From Paratrimastix pyriformis (Eukaryota; Preaxostyla; Paratrimastigidae), in assembly GCA_027972325.1 (NCBI GenBank), contig JAPMOS010000004.1:372001-436000 (forward strand): 64,000 nucleotides of DNA, given 5' to 3'. Numbering within the stretch: the first letter of the stretch is position 1; every line of letters begins with the position of its first letter. The position numbers were made by a program, and so were the translations under genes. The notes beneath the pieces were generated by a model. That model did not search any database. It saw nothing but the letters and a program-made list of their open reading frames with translations, and was not told the origin of the DNA. Shown here in pieces: positions 1 through 11,084 of the stretch.

Positions 1-2277
1 CGCCCTCCCCAGCCTGATCTCCAACTTCCCGACATTCTTCGCACCCGGTCCGCGCCCCGTCCCCCATCCCCTCGGACATCCCCCCGCCGTTGGTCGTGAC
101 ATCCGCGCCTCTTCACCTCGGCCTCTTCTTTCCGTGCCGCCCAGGGTCCGCCGCCCAGCACATCATCCAGTCCAAGCTGGCCAAGTGGGTCATGCCCGAG
201 ATGCTGCCCCAGGTCCGGGCCGACCTGAACGTGGTCTTCCAGGCCGGGGGCCCGTACAACATCACCACCCGGATGAACCAGTCCCTCGGGCGCCTCGGGG
301 CGGCCCTCCACTCGGACGTCCGTGAGGCGCTGCGCCTTTTCATCGAGGCCCACGGTCCGTCGCCGCCTTCCTCCGGCCCCCCTTCCCTCCACCTTCCCCC
401 GATCCGAACCGGCTTCATCCCTCCGTGTGGTCTTTTCGTCCGCAGCCTCTGAGCTGAGCAGCAGGGGGGCCGTCCTCTGGCCCACCCTCCGCAGCCAGCT
501 GGCGGCCATGGGCCCCCACGGGACGGCCTTCCTGGGGGACTTCGACAAGTACCTGGACTTCTTCGGCCACCGCGGTGTGGGCGAGATCTCCTTCTACTCG
601 CCCCGCTACAGCGAGAATCCCTTCCCTCTCCTTCAGGTCCGTGGCGCCCCCCAGTCCTTGCACCCAGCTCCCCGTCGTGCCCTCATGCTCGCCTCGCGCC
701 CGATCGCTCCATGGGCGCAGCTTCTCTACTCGACGACCCCCGACCCGTCCCTGGTTGGGGCGCCATTCGACCCGCGCCAAGTGGACCAGGCCCGGCTGGC
801 CCGGCTGACTGCCGAGGCCCAGGCCGCCTCGGGGCGCATCGAAGCGGCCGTCTGGACGTCCATGTACCGGGCCACCCGCTACACGGTGGGCCCCCTGCGG
901 CTGCGCTTCCTCCGGCGGATGCTCCTCGTCGGCCGCACCCTGGCCGCCCTCCGCGAGCACCACAAGTGGACCCTCATGAAGGTCCGCACGATTGCCCCCC
1001 ATCGCCCCACATACACGCACACCCCGCGTCGTCCCGCCCGCCGCTCACTCGGCGTCCCGTCTCACCTGTGCTCTGATGATTGGCGCAGCCCTTCTTTGGG
1101 GTCCGCAAGGCCCTCCTCGGCCTGGGCGACCGGATGGTGGCCGGCGGGCTGCTGCAGGAGCGGGAGCACGTCTGGATGTTGTGGCCCAGCGAAGTCACGC
1201 GCCTGTGCACCGTCGTCGAGCAGGGTCCGCCCACACCGCCCCGCGCACCACACGCCACCCGTTCTTCCCGTTCGGTTGGCTCAATTCTTCGGGTCTCGCG
1301 CCGCCCAGGGTCCGGCATGATGCCCTGCGACGTGGCCCTGCTGCGTCGACGGGTGGCCCTTCGGCAGCGCCGGCTGGAGGTCTTGGCCCGGACCCAGCCG
1401 CCCCGGATGATCTGCCTCGATGGCGAGGTCCTCGACGGGCGCCGGCTGCCCTCCAAGGACCAGAAGCAGGTCCCCACCCGCCCCCCCTCCGCACCTCCTC
1501 CTCCTCCACCCCTCCTCCACCCCCCTCCTCCACCCTCCTCCGCACCCCTCCTCCACCCCCTCCTCCGCACCTCCTCCACCCCCCTCCTCCGCACCCGTGT
1601 CTCTGGGATGAAAGTTGTCGGGCCATGACTCCTGTGCGCTTGCTCATCATGATCATGGTCATCCCCCCTGGTAGGGCTCACTCACTGGGCTGGGTGTGAG
1701 CGCGGGAGTGTGCGAGGGCATCGCCCGTGTGATCATGGACCCCACCGACCAGTGCCTCAGCCCGGGCGAAATCCTGGTCACGGTCTGCCATTCCGCTCCC
1801 GCCCGCCCGCCGCCTCACGCACACAACACGACACACGACACACGACACACGACACATGCGCACGACCCATGACACACACAGGCACACGACACATGCCGCA
1901 TGCAGACATATACGCCTTCACTTGCGCCTCATGCGCCTCATGCGCCTCACTTCTCCCAGGTGGCCACGGACCCCGGGTGGACCCCGCTCTTCGTCCATGC
2001 GGCTGGTGTGGTCCTCGAGTGCGGCGGCGTCATGACACATGGCTCCCAGGTGGCCCGCGAGCTGGGAATTCCCTGTGTCAGCGCCCTGGTCGGAGCGACC
2101 AAGGCCATCACCACCGGGTCTCGCATCCGCGTTGATGGGACCAACGGAATCGTAGAGATCCTCGGAGATGTGGCTGCAACCCCCACCTTGTCTCCAAGCG
2201 CCGCACGCGCCGTCCCAACTCCCTCGACGGCAACGCCCGTCTCGCAGTCTGGTGATCGACACACCAAGGCAGAATAA
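1..2277 (+). CDS. PEP-utilising enzyme, PEP synthase / rifampicin phosphotransferase-like (3' part, 8 exons)
   Basis: Eight exons can be joined without a phase conflict: 1-47, 145-354, 446-636, 721-981, 1089-1224, 1309-1469, 1675-1782 and 1960-2277, about 477 residues; the start lies before the window. The last exons carry the phosphohistidine swivel domain: GEILVT, TDPGWTPLF, then GGVMTHGSQVARELGIP, whose His is the expected phosphorylated residue. The middle part has FFGHRGVGEISFYSPR, typical of the linker of PEP synthases and rifampicin phosphotransferases. The family moves phosphate between ATP, a catalytic His and pyruvate/PEP or a small molecule. The N-terminal ATP-grasp domain is outside the window, so the substrate cannot be told. 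The last ~25 residues are Ser/Pro/Thr-rich. Five introns start GTCCGY, one GTCTGC and one GTCCCC. Family assignment is firm; exact reaction is not. Confidence 0.85.
1470..1960 (+). repeat. Short tandem repeats in two introns of the PEP-utilising gene
   Basis: The intron at 1470-1674 contains a run of CTCCTCCACCC-type units (about 1490-1600). The intron at 1783-1959 contains ACACGAC-type units (about 1819-1862) and a 9-bp unit, ATGCGCCTC, repeated just before the acceptor (about 1919-1950). All lie between exons that join in frame, so they are intronic and not protein repeats. Confidence 0.7.
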
Positions 2278-3330
2278 GCGAACGTAATCCGTTCATTTTG
2301 TTGTTCACTTCTCTCACAGAATGTGCCTTAAATAATTCTTCTCCAACAGCCTTCTCTCCACGTTCTGACTTCTTCCCGTAACGCCTTCATAACCCGCGCG
2401 CGTTGTCAGGGGTGTATATACGTTTACACGGGGGTGGTCACGAGCATGTTTTGCGGCTGACTTTGCCACAATCGGCAGAGCGGACCGTGAGAGACACCAA
2501 ACAACAATATGAATATCTCTGCTTCTACCTTGCCGAAGTTGGGTCTCTTGTTCCAGCCGATCCCACAGGGCAGCATCATCAATGCTGCCTGCCCATCGAG
2601 TTGACAACGGTCATGGTGGTATCGATCATACCATACGCACTGCTTTTCTAAAACACATTCCCATTGTAAGCGGCGTCAAAGGCGCCGATGTGACGTTCAA
2701 CCTTCAGCATTAATCGAGTCGCCCATTTTGCCGACCGGCCACTTATCAACGCTGGGGATCTAACAGACATTATGCTTTGAGTCTGTTTCATCGAGTTGAC
2801 GGGTTTCTGCACACTTTCACGGGATGACCTCGAGTTCGGCCATGCGGCGCAGGCGAGGATCCCGTTTCAATGCTGTTTTCCGATGCAGGCTATGGGGCTA
2901 TTTATTGGTGAAGCGAGGCAGCCGATTTGAGGGCACCCTCGGAATGTGACATTGGTCGATGAGATCTTCAATAAATTTTTCTTGCACGGGCAGAACTCCT
3001 TCGAATCACCTGGGCGGGGTTCTTTTGTAAAATGTCATCGAATGATCGGGTTTCCAGCCCTGAAGCCCCCCCTCGGTGAGGCCGTGCCGGCGATGGGACC
3101 CATCGTCTGGGCCCGGCCCTGGCCCCGGGTGGCACCAGATTATCTTATGCACAAGCGTGCCCCCGGGCCCGGGTGAGCCCTGGTGTCAGATCGGGTCCCG
3201 GTCGGCCCGGGCGGGAATTAAACCCTGAGACTTTTTCAAAATTTTCTCGGACCAAAATTTTGAACCGTGACCACCCCCGTGATAACGTACATAACCCCCT
3301 GGCGTTGTCAGCTCGCTCGAACAACAGCCC
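2278..3330. other. Intergenic region, about 1.05 kb
   Basis: This lies between the stop of the PEP-utilising gene and the ATG of the CCZ1/HPS4-family gene, both on the + strand. It is clearly less GC-rich than the neighbouring exons and contains no reading frame with recognisable protein character. It should hold a terminator and the promoter of the next gene. I see no RNA gene or mobile-element signature in it. Confidence 0.6.
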
Positions 3331-5951
3331 ATGAGCTCTGTGGGCGAATCAAAGGATCCGCCCTTCATTTTTACGATATTCGAGCCCCCTCCGCCTGGGG
3401 CCGGAGAGGGCGGGGCAAGTCGCGTGTACTTCTTTTATCCCGACACATTCATGAGCGAGGCCAACCAAATGCTCTTTGTGGGTGCTATCTTCACTTTTTT
3501 CACGTTCGCTGATAAGTTCGAGAGTGAGAAAGCCAGCTCTATCACAACAACAAAGCATCGATTCGCCTGCCACGAATGTGAGGGCCTTTATTTTCTCCTG
3601 GGCGGTGATCTCTCCGAGCCGCCGTCAGCGATTCAGGCAAGCCTCGAGGTTCTGGTGGACTGTTTCAGATTTTATTACGGTTCGGTCACTCACATCCGCG
3701 AGCGATCCCAAGGTCTGCCCTATTTTGGGCATCCTCCGCTCCACATCATCGCCCCCCCCCCCCCCCCCACTTCCCACCCAGGTGACCCGCGCCACTTCGC
3801 CACGGAGATGGCCGACGTTGGCCACCAACTGATCACGGTCTTCCAGAGCGCCTACACGGATCGCTTCTCGCAGATCTACCACCCCATCCCCTACACGCCC
3901 CTGCCCGCCGACAGCACGCGGCTCTTCATCGCGGCCACCCAGGCCCTGGACGCCATCGAGGCCATGCCCGAGGTGCTGGGCGGGTGCATCTTCTGCGGGA
4001 GCACGGTCCTCTGCACCCACCTGGACAACTCGCCCACCCGGCTGGTCCTGCTCAAGGTGTGCTCCCTCCAGGGGGCCCTGCAGTCCCACCCGGCCACCCC
4101 CTCGCCCGCGCCCATGATCCCCCTCTCCCGGCACACGTCCATCCCGGGCCCGATGAGCCCCGGGGCGGCCATCCCCGAGATCTTCTACGTCTACCTGACC
4201 GGCGAGGAGGAGGAGGCCCTCACGGCCGCCAGTGCCGAGCGGCACTACTTCACGGCCCCCTTCTACGACCCGGCCGCGGCGGCGGCCGTGGCCGCCACCC
4301 CTGGGCTCTCCCAGGCGCCCGGGTCGTCGGCGGGCTCGTCGCGTGTCGGGGGCGGCGACGGGACCCGGTCGTCCCTGGTGACGGCCATCCACCACACCCC
4401 CGGCGGCTCCGACCTGGACCGGGCCCTCTCGGCCACCTTCCTGGGCGGCCCCGCCCAGCAGACCCCGCCCCCCCAGCAGCCCCAGGCTGCCGCTGGCCTC
4501 CCCGCCGCTGGGAGCCGCTCCTCCCTCGCCAGCACTCCGCCCTCGGGCCCTGGTGGGGTGGGTGGAGCCGCCGATTCGGGCTGCTCGTCCTCCTCCTCCT
4601 CCTCCTCGTCCTCCTCATCGGGCTCCTCCTCGGGCCCCGGGTCCGTCTCGGCCTCCACGGACGACGGCCGGCCCGCCGAGGGGGGCCCGCCCGAGGCCAA
4701 CCCGCCCCCAGACGAGCCGGGCGCCCTGACCCCGCGCAAGCTGCGCACCCCGGCCACCAAGGGCCCCCTGGGCGTGGAGGGCGGCGTCCTGGCCACCCCC
4801 AAGGCCGCCAGCGGCCCCGGCTCGGTGGTGCCCCACGGGCTCATCGTGCACATCGTGGGCTCGGTCTCGCTGGCCCTCATCCTGGCCCACGGTCCGCCCA
4901 TCCCCCATCTTCCTCCCACATGCCCCATTCCCAGACGCCAGCATGCCCCATTGTAACCCCGGTGGTGTCTCATCGGTTGTGTGCTGCTGTCGGTGTTGTT
5001 GTTGTTGCCGTTGCTGCTCGGCGGGCGGCAGGGGTGGAGTGCGACGAGCGGTCGCGGCTGCGACTGTGCCGGCGGATCGAACCCCAGCTGACGGCCCTCC
5101 ACACCCAGCTGGCCCAGCTCATCCCCCGGCTCTGGTCACACGGCCCGTCGCCCCGAGCCCCCCCACCCCCCCCCCCTCCTACCTACCTACCTACCTACCT
5201 ACCTACCTACCTACCTACCTACCTACCTACCTACCTACCTACCATCATCCCACTTCCTTCCCCTCATCCACCCTCCTCGCCCGATGATTGGTGTCTGGCG
5301 GAGCGATGACGAATGATGCTGGTGATGATGATTGGCCCGTCTCCTCTGCCCCCCCGCCCCCCCCCTCTAGGCGGCGTGACGGCCATCCTGAGCGCCACCG
5401 GAGCCGTCCTTGGGGGCCACCCGGCCGGGGGCGAGGACGAGGCCTCGGGGGTGCTGACCAACATGGAGCTGCTCCGCTACGACGAGCTGGGTGCCTACGT
5501 CGAGGGCCGGCCGCCCGTCACGGGGGCCCCCCAGGCCATCCCCCAGCCGCCCCCCTCGCGCCGGGGCCAGCCCAGCGGGGCCCCCTCGGCCCTGCCCGTG
5601 GCCCGGAACGGGCCCGAGTTCCTGCGGACGGTGCTCTTCTGCAACCACGTCCTGCGGACCCACCCCGACGCCTCCCAGGTGCTCCTGGCCCGGCCGGCCC
5701 TGCCCGAGGAGGGCCCCCAGCCCGCCGGCCCGCCCGCCCAGGCCCGCCAGCAGCAGCCCGGGGCGACGGGGGTCTCGGTGGCCCTCTGCCGGTCCGTCAT
5801 GGGCCAGCAGACCTTCGTCCAGCTGCACGCCCCCAAGGGGGCCGGCGGCACGGCCGAGATCAGCACCCCCGAGGAGGCCGCCCTGCGCACCCTCGAGTCG
5901 CAGCGCTTCCGGCAGGAGCTCCGCAAGCGGCACAAGCTCTGGATGCTCTGA
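3331..5951 (+). CDS. CCZ1/HPS4-family longin protein, Rab GEF subunit
   Basis: Four exons, 3331-3712, 3782-4891, 5032-5142 and 5371-5951, join in phase to about 727 residues. The first longin-like part has the order seen in HPS4 and CCZ1: PPFIFTIFEP, then VYFFYPDTFMSE, then GLYFLLGGDLSEPP, then RFYYGSVTHI. A second conserved block, EVLGGCIFCGSTVLCTHL, matches the HPS4 pattern. Exon 3 (LRLCRRIEPQLTALHTQLAQ) resembles the CCZ1 segment after its second longin. A Ser/Pro/Gly-rich stretch of about 200 residues lies inside exon 2. CCZ1 pairs with MON1 to activate Rab7 on late endosomes; HPS4 pairs with HPS1 on lysosome-related organelles. The MON1 gene is the next gene, convergent, which favours a CCZ1 role. 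The third intron has a GC donor (GCCCGT) that phase requires. Confidence 0.8.
5178..5242 (+). repeat. (CTAC)n microsatellite in an intron
   Basis: About 16 uninterrupted CTAC units lie inside the third intron (5143-5370) of the CCZ1/HPS4-family gene. The unit is a tetranucleotide and does not match a usual telomere repeat. Confidence 0.9.
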
Positions 5952-6369
5952 CCGGGGCTGCAGCTGCAGCCGCAACCGCAATCGCGACCGCAACCTGGTC
6001 GCTTCTTCCATCTCCGTTCATTTCCGCGTCCCGCCCTGCCCTCGCTCCCTTCGTATCCTTGCCCATCCCCTTCCTTGCCCATCTTCCCTCTCCGCTCCGC
6101 CCCCCCCCCCCCCACTTTCTCTTTGTTCGTCGTCGTCGTCGTCGTCTTCTTCTTCTTCTTTTTCTTGGGCCTCCTTCCCGCGGCCAAAGCGGTTTTGCTC
6201 TTCATCGTCATCGTCATCGTCATCATCAACAGCAGCATCATCGTTGTTTTCGGTGTGATTTTGCTCGAGGCTGGGATGGTGGGATTTCTGGAGGCGGGAG
6301 GGGCGGAGGGGCGGAGGGGCGGAGGGGCGGAGGGAGGGAGAGGAGGGAGAGAGGAGAAGACAGGCGCAG

Positions 6370-6401
<32 letters not shown>

Positions 6402-6481
6402 GCAGAGGACCGAGTGCGGGCGGAGGAGACGGCGCGCGGCTGAGCGCGTGGCGGGGGCGGGGCGGGGGCGCGCGGCGGGGC
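5952..6481. other. Convergent 3' region between the CCZ1/HPS4-family gene and MON1
   Basis: About 530 bases separate two convergent stop codons. It contains GTC-type trinucleotide runs (about 6130-6160), a GGGGCGGA repeat (about 6298-6340) and a pure run of 30 G at 6371-6400. No gene is visible. It must hold the 3' ends and polyadenylation signals of both genes. Confidence 0.6.
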
Positions 6482-9400
6482 TCAGGAGGCCCAGCAGAAG
6501 GGGGTCGTCAGGAAGAGGCTGGCCTCCTCCCTGCGGATCCACTGGAGCAGCTTCTGCATGTGGGTCAGGGCCACGTGCTTGACCACCAGCGGCCCGAAGG
6601 TCGCGTAGAGGGTGAAGTCCTCCGTGCACCAGCCCAGCAGGGTCTCGGCCTGGGTCACCTGGTACAGGATCTTCAGTGCCGCCGTGGCCTTGCCCGGGGC
6701 CAGGGCCGGGCCCCCCGTGGGGCTGGGGGTGGTCGGGCCCACCAGCGCCGGGTCCGTCGAGTCGATCAGGCAGGCCGCCTGGACCACAATGGGGTGGCAG
6801 TGGTGGTGATGATGACTTCATGGTGGTGCTCGTGGCGATGATGATTGGATGTCTCCGATGGCGGCGGGCAGGACAGGAGGGGCGGGTGCGGGTGCGGGTG
6901 CGGCTGCGGGTGTGGGCGGGCGGACCTGGGCGAGGGTCTCGGTCGCGGCGTCCTGGAGGGCCAGGGCAGGCACGTCGCCCGCCCCCACGGTGACGTGGGT
7001 CGCCTGGCTGGAGACGCTCTGCGAGTCCGACGGGGGCGGGCTCATGGGGCCCCCGCGGGTGGGCCGGAACTGCGGACGCGCACACACAGACACACACGAC
7101 CGGAACAGGACCGCCACAGCCACCCCCCAGGGCGAGGGGATACACCCAGTGAAGCCAAGCGGGCCGCCGGGGGAGCGAACTCAGGTGTGCGTGTCTGTGT
7201 CTGTGTGTGGGCATATCATGTGTGGGCAGATCATGTGTGGGCATATCATGTGTGGGCATATCATGTGTGGGCATATCATGTGTGGGCATATCATGTGTGG
7301 GCATATCATGTGTGGGCATATCATGTGTGGGCATATCATGTGTGGGCATATCATGTGTGGGCATATCATGTGTGGGCATATCATGTGTGGGCATATCATG
7401 TGTGGGCATATCATGTGTGGGCATATCATGTGTGGGCATATCATGTGTGGGCATATCATGTGTGGGCATATCATGTGTGGGCATATCATGTGTGGGCATA
7501 TCATGTGTGGGCATATCATGTGTGGGCATATCATGTGTGGGCATATCATGTGTGGGCATATCATGTGTGGGCATATCATGTGTGGGCATATCATGTGTGG
7601 GCATATCATGTGTGGGCATATCATGTGTGGGCATATCATGTGTGGGCATATCATGTGTGGGCATATCATGTGTGGGCATATCATGTGTGGGCATATCATG
7701 TGTGGGCATATCATGTGTGGGCATATCATGTGTGGGCATATCATGTGTGGGCATATCATGTGTGGGCATATCATGTGTGGGCATATCATGTGTGGGCATA
7801 TCATGTGTGGGCATATCATGTGTGGGCATATCGTGGCGTGGGCATATCATGTGTGGGCATATCATGTGTGGGCATATCATGTGTGGGCATGTATGTGTGG
7901 GCATATCATGTGTGGGCATATCATGTGTGGGCATATCATGTGTGGGCATATCATGTGTGGGCATATCATGTGTGGGCATATCATGTGTGGGCATATCATG
8001 TGTGGGCATATCATGTGGGCATATCATGTGTGGGCATATCATGTGGGCATATCATGTGTGGGCATATCATGTGTGGGCATATCATGTGTGGGCATATCAT
8101 GTGTGGGCATATCATGTGGGCATATCATGTGTGGGCATATCATGTGTGGGCATATCATGTGTGGGCATATCATGTGGGCATATCATGTGTGGGCATATCA
8201 TGTGTGGGCATATCATGTGTGGGCATATCATGTGGGCATATCATGTGTGGGCATATCATGTGGGCATATCATGTGTGGGCATATCATGTGTGGGCATATC
8301 ATGTGTGGGCATATCATGTGTGGGCATATCATGTGTGGGCATATCATGTGTGGGCATATCATGTGTGGGCATATCATGTGTGGGCATATCATGTGGGCAT
8401 ATCATGTGTGGGCATATCATGTGTGGGCATATCATGTGGGCATATCATGTGGGCATATCATGTGGGCATATCATGTGTGGGCATATCATGTGGGCATATC
8501 ATGTGGGCATATCATGTGTGGGCATATCATGTGTGGGCATATCATGTGTGGGCATATCATGTGTGGGCATATCATGTGTGGGCATATCATGTGTGGGCAT
8601 ATCATGTGGGCATATCATGTGTGGGCATATCATGTGTGGGCATATCATGTGTGGGCATATCATGTGTGGGCATATCATGTGTGGGCATATCATGTGTGGG
8701 CATATCATGTGTGGGCATATCATGTGTGGGCATATCATGTGTGGGCATATCATGTGTGGGCATATCATGTGTGGGCATGTATGTGTGGGCATATCATGTG
8801 TGGGCATATCATGTGTGGGCATATCATGTGGGCATATCATGTGGGCATATCATGTGTGGGCATATGTCATGTGTGGGCATATCATGTGTGGGCATATCAT
8901 GTGGGCATATCATGTGTGGGCATATCATGTGGGCATATCATGTGTGGGCATATCATGTGGGCATATCATGTGTGCGGGCATATCATGTGGGCATATCATG
9001 TGTGGCATATCATGTGGGCATATCATGTGTGTGTGGGCATATCATGTGGGCATATCATGTGTGGGCATATCATCATGTGTGTGGGCATATCATGTGTGGG
9101 CATATCATGTGTGGGCATATCATGTGTGGGCATCATGTGTGGGCATATCATGTGGGCATATCATGTGGGCATATCATGTGTGGGCATATCATGTGGGCAT
9201 ATCATGTGGGCATATCATGTGTGGGCATATCATGTGTGGGCATATCATGTGTGGGCATATGTGTGGGCATATCATGTGGGCATATCATGTGGGCATATCA
9301 TGTGTGGGCATATCATGTGTGGGCATATCATGTGGGCATATCATGTGTGGGCATGTATCGTGGGCATATCATGTGGGCATATCATGTGTGGGCATATCAT

Positions 9401-9972
9401 GTGTGGGCATATCATGTGTGGGCATATCATGTGTGGGCATATCATGTGTGGGCATATCATGTGTGGGCATGTATCTGTGGGCATATCATGTGTGGGCATA
9501 TCATGTGTGGGCATATCATGTGTGGGCATGTATGTGTGGGCATATCATGTGTGGGGGCGTGTGAGGGCGGGGACCTGGGAGTGGTTGCAGGCGTACATAC
9601 GGTCGCTCCACATGCGCGAGTGGAGCCCCTCGTACAGCCGGAAGAGGCGCCGCTGGCTCTCCTTGCTGTTGTACGGGGCCTGCGCGGGGACGGGTGCCGG
9701 GTGGGTTCGTGGGTGAGCATGCGAGGGAGGGGGCGAGCATGCGAGGGGGGAACCGGGGGGCGGGGCCTTGCCGGCCGTGGGGACCTCGAGGGCCGGGCCG
9801 GTCCACTGCCGGTGGGCGTTGCTGCAGTAGAGGAAGTGGCGCAGCTGGGGCGTCTGCAGCTGCTGCTGCTGGTAGATCAGCGCGCTCAGGGCGTAGCTGG
9901 GCGCCCGGATGAGCTCCTCACGCAGCCGCAGCATGGGCGGGTTCTTCGAGGGGTTCTGCCCCCGCCCAGGGT

Positions 9973-10017
<45 letters not shown>

Positions 10018-11037
10018 TGGTGGACATGAGGGCCATGTCGCTGTGGGGTGCATGCGGTCTGTGCTTCGAGCGGTGGTTGGGCGGGCGGGCGGGCGGGCGG
10101 GCGGGCGGGCGGGCGGGCGGGCGGGGGTGGGGACCTGGCACCCTGAGGGCGTACTGCTGCAGGGCGAAGAACATGTTCTGGTCGATCTGGTCGGTGATCA
10201 GCAGCAGGCACGTGTTGGGCCCGAAGGTGGCCGTGTCGAAGTAGCGCACGTACGATTGCAGGATGCCTGCCCCCAGCCCCCGGCCACGGCGAAAGGGCAC
10301 CCATGTCAGCCATGTCAGCCATGTCAGCCATGTCAGGCATGTCAGCCCATGTCAGCCCATGCCATCCATGTCATCCATGCCAGCCCATGTCAGCCGGGGG
10401 GCCCGGATCGGGATGGGCGGCGCAGGAGGGCGATTCGTGTGGAAGGCGCGACGTCGGGTGATGGTGGTGAGCGCGTGGAGGGCAGGGTCGGGGCCGGGAG
10501 GAAGGGGCGCCAAGCCAGGTCAGGCCAGGCCGGGCGGGGCGGACCCTTGGGGGCGAACTTGGGCAGGCAGATGGGCGCGAAGGACTCCTGCTGGCGCTGC
10601 AGGGCGGGCGAGTGGACGAAGTTCAGCAGGATCAGCAGGTCTGCGCCACACCCCCGATGCCCACACACCATGGACACGGACACGGACACCCGATGCCCAC
10701 ACACCACGGACACGGACACGGACACCACACGCACAGACGCGCAGCGCCCCGCCCAACCAGGAGAAGATGGCCGTGAGGCGGGAGATGAGCCCGCCCGCAT
10801 CCCATCCTCGTCCCCCCCCCCCCCCCCCGTGGCCATGGCGGAGGGCGGCAGCGAGCGTGAGGGCGGACCGGTGGGGGCGAGGGAGTGCCTGGGGGCTGGA
10901 TGAGGGTCACCACCTGGTAGTTGACCATCAGCAGGGCGAAGAGCAGCCGGGGCGGCCGGGCGTGCATCAGCATGTCGGTGATCTCCCGCCGCAGGGGCGC
11001 CCCAGCCGGGCGATGTGGGTCGCATCGAACATGAAGC

Positions 11038-11084
<47 letters not shown>

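Noticed and set aside
5178-5242. Telomere-like repeat
   Set aside because: CTAC is a plain tetranucleotide microsatellite inside an intron, short and with genes on both sides.
7206-9555. CRISPR-like array
   Set aside because: Units are directly adjacent with no unique spacers, the gene context is eukaryotic, and the array lies in an intron.
6845-10903. A 1352-residue open frame on the + strand, with similar long frames in other frames and on the other strand
   Set aside because: They are made by the 15-bp minisatellite, whose unit length is divisible by three. The translated repeats (VWAYH, CGHIM, HDMPT) have no protein character, and MON1 exons flank the array on the minus strand.
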